A program made the translations under genes and the position numbers. Of a stretch of DNA of 64,000 bases, positions 58,493 to 64,000 are shown in pieces (position 1 is the first letter of the stretch; each line of letters opens with the position of its first letter). Source of the stretch: Gammaproteobacteria bacterium (GTDB lineage Bacteria; Pseudomonadota; Gammaproteobacteria; Steroidobacterales; GCA-2729495); contig JASJBD010000006.1 of assembly GCA_030066665.1 (NCBI GenBank), positions 1 to 64,000 on the forward strand, written 5' to 3'. The notes below the pieces were generated by a model that saw nothing but the letters and a program-made list of their open reading frames with translations, did no database searches and had not been told where the DNA came from.

Positions 58493-60541
58493 GTGTCCAA
58501 CTCCCCTGACGCCAACGGCAGCCTGCCGAGCTTCAGCAGCATAAAACCGGAAGAGATCGAGCCTGCGATCACCCGGCTGCTGGATGACAATCGCAGCCGG
58601 CTGAATGATATCGTCGCCGCGACCGGCGCGGATACGGATTTCGAACACAGCATCCTGCCGCTGGAGGAGCTGGGTTCGGCATTGCACCAGGCCTGGGCAC
58701 CGGTCAGTCATCTGCATGGCGTCGCCAACTCACCGGAACTGCGCGAAGCCTACAATCGTTGCCTGCCGCTTATAGCGCGTTACGAAACTGAAATCAGCCA
58801 GGACGAGCGGATCTGCAAATTGTTCCAGGATGTGGCCAAACGCATCGATGGAACCGGGCGCCAGGCCGAACGGCGCTTGCTCGAGCTTGGCCTGCGCGAT
58901 TTTCATCTCGCCGGCGTTGACCTGCCGACGGCGGAAAAGCGGCGCTTCAAGGAAATCGCCGAAGAACTGTCGGGATTGCAGGCCAGGTTCGAACAAAACG
59001 TTCTGGACTCGATGGCTGCGTGGTCGCATCACGAGACCAATTCCAAGCACGTGTCCGGCATACCGGCGGTCAATCTCGAGCAGGCCCGCGACGCCGCGGC
59101 GAATGCAGGACTCGAAGGCTGGCTATTCAAGCTCGACCAGCCTTCTTACGTCGCGGTCGTCACGCACGCGGATCATCGTGATCTGCGACGCCAGTTCTAC
59201 CGGGCGTGGGCGACCCGCGCCTCGGACCAGGAACCATCGCCACCGGAATTCGATAACAGCGAAATCATCGAACAGATACTCCGGTTGCGACATGAAGCCG
59301 CCGACCTGGTCGGCTTTGCCAGCTATGCGGAGTATTCCCTGGCATCGAAGATGGCCGAATCCGTCGACGAAGTCATGCAGTTCCTCGATGAACTGGCAAC
59401 ACGATCACATGAGAAGGCCGCCGAGGAACTGAGTCAACTCGAGCGCTTTGCTGGTCAGGCGCTGGCGGCATGGGATATTGCGTATTACGCGGAGAAATTG
59501 CGTCAGGATCAGTACGCGGTTTCGGATGCCGAATTGCGCCCGTACTTTCCGTTGGATCGGGTGCTCGCAGGTTTGTTCTCGCTGGTAGAGCGGATCTACG
59601 GCCTGCGGATCGAGCATGTCGACGACGTTGACGTCTGGGAAACTGACGTTCGCTACCACCGGATCGTGAATGACGACGGCGACGTGATCGGTGGTTTCTA
59701 TACCGACCTGTTCGCCCGCCCGCAGAAACGCAGCGGTGCGTGGATGGATGAGTGCCTGAATCGGATGGACTGGCCCGGCGTGCAGCAGGCTCCGGTCGCA
59801 CACCTCGTCTGCAATTTCGCCCGACCGACGACCAGCACGCCCAGCCTGCTGAACCATGACGAGGTCCTGACGCTGTTCCACGAGTTTGGCCATACGCTGC
59901 ACCATGTACTGACTCGCGTCCCGTTTCCGAGCGTTGCCGGAATCAACGGCGTGCCCTGGGATGCAGTGGAATTGCCGAGTCAGTTCATGGAGAACTTTGC
60001 GTGGGCACCGGAGGTTTTGCCGATGATCTCCGGGCACTACCGAACCGGCGATCCGCTGCCCGACGAGACCCTGCAACGGCTGCGCGCCTCGCGCGTCTTC
60101 CACGCGGCCATGCAAATGGTCAGGCAACTCGAGTTTTCGCTGTTCGACCTGCGCCTGCACGGCGAATATGACCCGGCAAGGGGCAGTCGACTCGCCCGGA
60201 TTCTCGAGGACGTACGGAACCGCGTCGCAGTCGTGCGCCACCCGGAATACAATCGTTTCGCGCATGCCTTTTCGCACATATTCGGCGGTGGTTATGCGGC
60301 GGGCTATTACAGTTACAAGTGGGCCGAGGTGCTGGCGGCCGACGCCTGGTCGGCATTCGAGGACGGCGGCACAATGAATCGCGAGCTGGCTGAACGTTTC
60401 CGCCAGGAAATCCTGGAAGTGGGCGGCACGGTCGAAATCAGCGATGCGTTTGCAGCCTTCCGCGGTCGAGCCGCGCAGCTGGAGCCGCTGTTGCGCCAAT
60501 CCGGAATCCTGCCGGCGACCGGCAGCGCCGGCCCGGTCTGA
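58493..60541 (+). CDS. prlC: Oligopeptidase A (M3 family metallopeptidase)
   Basis: A 682-residue zinc peptidase that cleaves signal-peptide fragments and short peptides, matching the length of E. coli PrlC/OpdA. Seen: ELREAYNRCLPLIARYETEISQDERI, LRDFHLAGVDLP, PWDIAYYAEKLRQDQYAVSDAELRPYFP, GGAWMDECLNRM-like SGAWMDECLNRM, the zinc site LFHEFGHTLHH (His463, His467), GVPWDAVELPSQFMENFAWAPEVL and FSHIFGGGYAAGYYSYKWAEVLAADAW. I choose the GTG at 58493 (TTG at 58487 also possible); the open frame to 58316 is inside the gor promoter region. xthA follows 6 bp later. Confidence 0.93.
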   Translation: MSNSPDANGSLPSFSSIKPEEIEPAITRLLDDNRSRLNDIVAATGADTDFEHSILPLEELGSALHQAWAPVSHLHGVANSPELREAYNRCLPLIARYETEISQDERICKLFQDVAKRIDGTGRQAERRLLELGLRDFHLAGVDLPTAEKRRFKEIAEELSGLQARFEQNVLDSMAAWSHHETNSKHVSGIPAVNLEQARDAAANAGLEGWLFKLDQPSYVAVVTHADHRDLRRQFYRAWATRASDQEPSPPEFDNSEIIEQILRLRHEAADLVGFASYAEYSLASKMAESVDEVMQFLDELATRSHEKAAEELSQLERFAGQALAAWDIAYYAEKLRQDQYAVSDAELRPYFPLDRVLAGLFSLVERIYGLRIEHVDDVDVWETDVRYHRIVNDDGDVIGGFYTDLFARPQKRSGAWMDECLNRMDWPGVQQAPVAHLVCNFARPTTSTPSLLNHDEVLTLFHEFGHTLHHVLTRVPFPSVAGINGVPWDAVELPSQFMENFAWAPEVLPMISGHYRTGDPLPDETLQRLRASRVFHAAMQMVRQLEFSLFDLRLHGEYDPARGSRLARILEDVRNRVAVVRHPEYNRFAHAFSHIFGGGYAAGYYSYKWAEVLAADAWSAFEDGGTMNRELAERFRQEILEVGGTVEISDAFAAFRGRAAQLEPLLRQSGILPATGSAGPV

Positions 60542-60547
60542 GTCCAA

Positions 60548-61312
60548 ATGCGAATCGCGAGCTGGAACGTCAATTCGATCAGGGTGCGTCTCAACCACGT
60601 GCTCGACTGGCTGCAGGAATGTCAACCCGACGTGCTCGGCCTGCAGGAAATCAAGCTGGTCACGGAGGCGTTTCCAACCGACGACTTCACCCGGATCGGA
60701 TATCACGCCGCTATCCACGGGCAAAAGACATACAACGGCGTTGCGCTGCTTTCGCGGATGGCCGCAGAGGACGTTCGCGTTGACATCCCGGACTTCGCCG
60801 ACGAGCAACGTCGTGTGATCGCGGGCAGCTTCGGCGATACGCGGGTGATCAACGTGTATGTGCCCAACGGCCAGAGTGTCGGCTCCGAGAAATACGAGTA
60901 CAAACTCGGCTGGCTCGAAGCGCTGCGGGACTACCTCGAGGCCGAAATGGGCAGTTATGACAAATTGCTGGTCATGGGCGATTTCAATATCGCACCCGAT
61001 GATCGGGACGTGCATGACCCCGATGCCTGGCGCGGCAAGATCCTCTGCAGTGATGCCGAACGCGAACACCTGCAGGCGCTGGAAGCCCTCGGTCTGAAGG
61101 ACGCTTTTCGGTTGTTCGATCAGCCTGAAAACAGCTTCAGCTGGTGGGATTACCGCAATTTCGCGTTTCGCCGTAAATTAGGGTTACGAATTGATTTGCT
61201 GCTGGTTTCGCCGGCCCTGGCGGAGTCTTGCAGCGAGAGCGGCATCGACGTTGCACCGCGGCGACTCGAGCGTCCATCGGATCACGCGCCCGTGTTCGCG
61301 GTGTTCGAATAA
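60548..61312 (+). CDS. xthA: Exodeoxyribonuclease III
   Basis: A 254-residue AP endonuclease and 3' repair nuclease. Seen: RIASWNVNSIRVRLNHVLDWL, PDVLGLQEIKLV with the metal Glu, YIPNGQ-like VYVPNGQSVGSEKYEYKLGWLEALRDYL, VMGDFNIAPDDRDVHDP, FSWWDYRNFAFRRKLGLRIDLLLVSPAL and SDHAPVFAVFE with the catalytic Asp-His. The ATG overlaps nothing but lies 6 bp after prlC; the two are likely co-transcribed. The length is normal. Confidence 0.95.
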   Translation: MRIASWNVNSIRVRLNHVLDWLQECQPDVLGLQEIKLVTEAFPTDDFTRIGYHAAIHGQKTYNGVALLSRMAAEDVRVDIPDFADEQRRVIAGSFGDTRVINVYVPNGQSVGSEKYEYKLGWLEALRDYLEAEMGSYDKLLVMGDFNIAPDDRDVHDPDAWRGKILCSDAEREHLQALEALGLKDAFRLFDQPENSFSWWDYRNFAFRRKLGLRIDLLLVSPALAESCSESGIDVAPRRLERPSDHAPVFAVFE

Positions 61313-61369
61313 GCAAATTCGCCAGCAACAGTTACACTAGGGCGGTCAGGGATAAGGAAGACCGTAACA

Positions 61370-62410
61370 GTGGACATCATGCCTGCTCGCAGGCTCAGCG
61401 CTGCCGACATGCAAGATCGCCGCAGCGATTACGACGTCACCAATCGCGTTCACGTCAGTTCAGTCGACGCGGTGCGCGCCGAGGTACAGCAACTGTTCCA
61501 GGATGCGTACCCGGCGGCCGCCTTCGATGCGATCTGGCTGGCATTTCACGATTTCGACCGCTTGTTCGAGGGCCAGATTCCGGGCTACGTTGGTTGCGAC
61601 ACGGTTTATCACGACAAGCAACATAGCCTGGACATGACCCTGGCGATGGCGCGGCTGCTCGCCGGTTACGAACACAGCTGCGATCCGGCCGACCGTCTCG
61701 GTGATGAGCGGGCCGTGCTGGGATTGATCGCCGCGCTGTACCACGATTCCGGCTACATTCGTCGGCAGGGCGAAACGCATCGACGCAACGGTGCGGAAGT
61801 GACCAACTGGCACGTGTCACGCAGCGCAGAATTTCTGACCAGCTACCTGCCGTCGATCGGCCTTAAGGAACTCGTGCCGCTGGCGACCCAGGTCGTGCAT
61901 TTCACCGGTTACGAAATCAACCTCGATGACATCGAACTCGATAACCCGCTGGACACGATGGTCGGGCACCTGCTGGGAACCGCAGACCTGATCGCGCAAA
62001 TGGCCGATCGCTGCTACCTGGAAAAGTGTCGTGACCGCCTGTATGCAGAATTCGTGATCGGCGGCATCGCCTTTGGCACCCAGTCACTGAGTGACGACGA
62101 AACGCGTTACAGCTCCGGCGTCGACCTGTTGCGACAAACACCGATCTTCTGGCACACGGCAGCGCAGGAACGCCTGGAAAGGAAATTCAATCGTGCATAT
62201 CGCTTCATCGAGCCGATCTACGACGGCGCCAATCCTTACATGGATTTCATTCGTGCAAACCTGGATTACCTGAACCATCTGATCGAATCAGATGACTGGC
62301 GAGCGCTGCGGCGCCACCCTGACTGCTTTACCGCACAGCCCGGCACGCTTGGCGAAGTAACGTCACTGGTCAGCCGCCGCGTAGCGGAACACATCGCACC
62401 GGCTCAGTGA
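61370..62410 (+). CDS. HD domain phosphohydrolase-like protein
   Basis: A 346-residue soluble protein with an HD-type metal site: His81/His85 in YHDKQHSLD, His125-Asp126 in ALYHDSGYI, His148 in WHVSRSAEFL, His177 in VVHFTGY and Asp206 in GTADLI. This is the H...HD...H...H...D order of HD phosphohydrolases with extra His, as in the PF01966-like and HD-GYP/HDOD-related groups; the GYP motif itself is absent. It probably hydrolyses a phosphoester, perhaps a nucleotide. The start is GTG at 61370 with AAGGAAG 9 bases upstream (ATG 61379 also possible). It lies alone, 57 bp after xthA. Confidence 0.75.
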   Translation: MDIMPARRLSAADMQDRRSDYDVTNRVHVSSVDAVRAEVQQLFQDAYPAAAFDAIWLAFHDFDRLFEGQIPGYVGCDTVYHDKQHSLDMTLAMARLLAGYEHSCDPADRLGDERAVLGLIAALYHDSGYIRRQGETHRRNGAEVTNWHVSRSAEFLTSYLPSIGLKELVPLATQVVHFTGYEINLDDIELDNPLDTMVGHLLGTADLIAQMADRCYLEKCRDRLYAEFVIGGIAFGTQSLSDDETRYSSGVDLLRQTPIFWHTAAQERLERKFNRAYRFIEPIYDGANPYMDFIRANLDYLNHLIESDDWRALRRHPDCFTAQPGTLGEVTSLVSRRVAEHIAPAQ

Positions 62411-62704
62411 ATCGAAGGAATTAACCCTGTCACTTCTGATTCCGTAACTTCTTGATTTGCAGTTCTCGCCTGAATGCCGGATGACAAATTAACTCCGTCA
62501 CTCGCGGAGCAAGTCGCGACCGGCCACTACGAGATAGTCGGGTATGACCGCAGACTCGTACGCCCCCACCTCCGCCTTCGGGTGGACGAGACACGGTATC
62601 GCCCACGCGTCGCGTCCTTCTCGATAACCTCGCAAGGCACGCGCAGCTTGCGTCGCTCCCCGGGGCGGTCGTAGGATCGGCGTCAACAGGAGGCTTGGGC
62701 ACGA
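62411..62704. other. Gap without a credible gene
   Basis: No convincing ORF, RNA gene or promoter is seen. It starts with an imperfect direct repeat (ATTAACCCTGTCACT near 62420 and ATTAACTCCGTCACT near 62486), similar to eroded dispersed palindromes that occur in this kind of genome. Small ORFs on both strands lack ribosome-binding sites and family features. A strong AGGAGG at 62688-62693 belongs to the next gene. Confidence 0.5.
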
Positions 62705-63741
62705 TTGAAAGCAGTTATTGTCGGTACCATCGTCATCGTCGTGATCGCTGTCATGGTCTACTGGCGACCAGCCCCCCGATCGCCGGTGGGTCCGGCCGCT
62801 GCGATTGACGTGCCGGTCCCAGCCAGCGTCACGCCTGTCGAACCCCCCCGTCGGCCGGCGAGCCGAATCCGCAAGATCTCCGCGCCGCGGCGGTCGTCAC
62901 CGACGAGGGACGAACCCTCGCGCCGAAACCCAACGACGTCATTGGACGGCTCACGCTGGAAGAGCTACAGGCGCCGTGCCGCTGTCTCGGCGACTGGATG
63001 AGGCAGAAGCGCGAGCGCGAAGAGGCGGCACGCGACGCCGAACCCAAGGACAGCAACTGGGCCTACGAGACGGAGCAGCTGCTCGAGCAGTTCATGGTCG
63101 CACAGCCGGAGGCCACCGACATCGACATCACGGCCATCGACTGCCGGACCAGTTTCTGCGAGGTCAGGGCAAGCGGACCCATCGAAGCCTGGAACAACTT
63201 CGGCGAACTCGTCAAGCGGGCGACTAGAGAGCCATGGTCCACTTTCGGCGCTGGCTTGCGCACGAACTCCAGCGGTCAGGGCGCTACGAAAACAGATTTC
63301 CGCGCCATCATTGAGCGCGACGCTTCTCGATACCAAGTCGACACGGAACTTGCGAGCGATCCTGTCGATAGCGACGGTGTCGAAGAAGACTGCCTTTGCG
63401 CGACGCCGCAGTGGAGCATGCGCAGGCTGGAGCTCGAAGATTCGGCGCGTGCGGCGGAGGGCAAAGACGACTACTGGGCATACGAAAAGGAACAGGCGTT
63501 GCAGCTGTTCATTGCCGGTCACCGCAACGCCTCGTCATTCGAGGTTACGGAAATCGATTGCCGGACGACCTACTGCAAGATTACGGCGGTAGGTAGGGCG
63601 GAGCAATCGGTCGATCACTTCTCGGAGGTGTTTCACGATCCGGCTCTGCAGGAGAGATTGGGATTCACCGCAGAAACCGAGGTCGGCTCCTCGGGCCACG
63701 ACGACGTGTTCGAGTTGGATGCGAGAGTGATGCGACAGTAG
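62705..63741 (+). pseudogene. Secreted tandem-repeat Cys protein, frameshifted at a C7 run
   Basis: One gene in two frames. A TTG at 62705 (AGGAGG 11 bases upstream) starts a hydrophobic anchor or signal (KAVIVGTIVIVVIAVMVYW) and a Pro-rich linker to VEPP. At the run of seven C (62843-62849) the coding frame moves by -1; the new frame reads PSAGEPNPQDLRAAAVV and on to 63741. The frame-1 part contains two copies of a 75-85-residue module, each with a Cys-x-Cys (CRC, CLC), a WAYExEQ helix and IDCRTxxC. Either a sequencing or assembly indel, a recent mutation, or -1 slippage on the C7 run would explain it. No family name is known to me. Confidence 0.65.
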
Positions 63742-64000
63742 TGGATCCAGACCTGCTCCCTTCACACCGGAATCTGCGCCGAGACGCAACTACCATCGCC
63801 CGGCACGCTAAGGAGGTGATCTGCCTCACTTCGGAACTTTTTTTGCGCCGCCGCGTTTTTTATTTCTTTATTTTCGTCAACCGCTGGGTGGTTCCAGAGA
63901 ATAAAGAACTGAACTAGTACCTCCAAGAAACAAGCGTTTATAGGTGATTAGGCAGCCGATCAATAACCGATAGTCTTGAAACCGCCGCGAAGCTCGAAGT
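63742..64000. other. Terminal gap (to window edge)
   Basis: No gene is seen. It contains a 13-base sequence at 63809-63821 (TAAGGAGGTGATC) that is the exact complement of the 3' end of 16S rRNA, T-rich tracts (63838-63843 and 63860-63875) and no start codon placed to use the site well. The right edge cuts the region. Confidence 0.5.

Noticed and set aside
59405-61069. Long minus-strand ORF of 554 codons
   Set aside because: It lies wholly antisense to prlC and xthA, whose catalytic motifs are intact; it has no family features and is a product of high GC.
62474-62674. Small plus-strand ORF of 66 codons
   Set aside because: No ribosome-binding site or recognisable features, in a gap that looks like eroded repeat sequence.
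63809-63821. End of a 16S rRNA gene on the minus strand
   Set aside because: Only the last 13 bases match; the flanking GCAGGTTCC-type 16S sequence is absent, so no rRNA gene is present.
1-64000. CRISPR array, tRNA, prophage or insertion sequence
   Set aside because: No regularly spaced repeats, tRNA-like cloverleaf, integrase, transposase or phage structural gene was found on reading both strands; a tool-based scan could still find short tRNA-like or IS remnants.

Overview
The window is about 64 kb of GC-rich (by eye above 60% GC), densely coded chromosomal DNA from a Gram-negative bacterium, most likely a free-living, probably marine or sediment, gammaproteobacterium near the Xanthomonadales / Steroidobacterales / Woeseiaceae-type lineages. 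The basis is synteny: def-fmt-rsmB-ntrY-ntrX facing lysM-dprA-smg-topA-tsaC-aroE, priA-argS-SPOR, a three-subunit transhydrogenase, and a TonB receptor with a TPR-sulfotransferase. The exact taxon is inference. I see no tRNA or rRNA gene, CRISPR array, transposase or prophage. The first gene is cut by the left edge.

Layout. 1-7.3 kb: catabolism and transport (dienelactone hydrolase, FAH-family hydrolase, semialdehyde dehydrogenase, MATE exporter and a DctPQM TRAP importer, the last five in one operon). 7.3-12.3 kb: a small minus-strand operon with a terminator and a possible sRNA, a VOC protein, then a glycosyltransferase/DUF547/DUF3047/membrane-protein run. 12.3-17.6 kb, minus strand: acs, fructosamine-kinase family, 5'-3' exonuclease, an unusual sigma-region-2/transmembrane fusion, and an HNH nuclease. 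17.8-20.6 kb: pntAA-pntAB-pntB. 20.6-22.4 kb, minus strand: a four-gene ECF sigma module with every junction overlapping. 22.4-28.6 kb: a regulatory gap with three DnaA boxes, then priA, argS, SPOR protein and a CapA lipoprotein. 28.6-31.6 kb: PLP enzyme, PNPOx-like protein, SDR and a VPLPA-CTERM protein. 31.8-38.9 kb, minus strand: def-fmt-rsmB-DUF4390-ntrY-ntrX. 39.1-45.1 kb: lysM-dprA-smg-topA-tsaC. 45.2-50.3 kb: a large secreted subtilase, MAPEG protein and tag, sitting between tsaC and aroE. 50.5-56.3 kb: TonB receptor, TPR-sulfotransferase and four small genes of unknown role. 56.3-64 kb: TauE, gor, prlC, xthA, an HD-domain protein and a frameshifted secreted two-repeat protein.

How the parts fit. 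Most of the window is housekeeping (translation start and end processing, replication restart, DNA uptake and repair, shikimate pathway, redox). The parts that stand out are: (1) the ECF operon ending in an acidic and a basic, LTPEQ-repeat exported protein, which looks like an envelope-stress circuit; (2) a membrane-tethered sigma region 2 without region 4; (3) an NtrX whose AAA+ domain has lost its ATPase and sigma-54 motifs; (4) a TonB receptor followed by a tyrosylprotein-sulfotransferase-like enzyme whose coding frame starts before any normal start codon; (5) a tandem-repeat secreted protein broken at a run of seven C. Start codons were chosen from ribosome-binding sites, gene overlaps and family N-termini; several are GTG or TTG.
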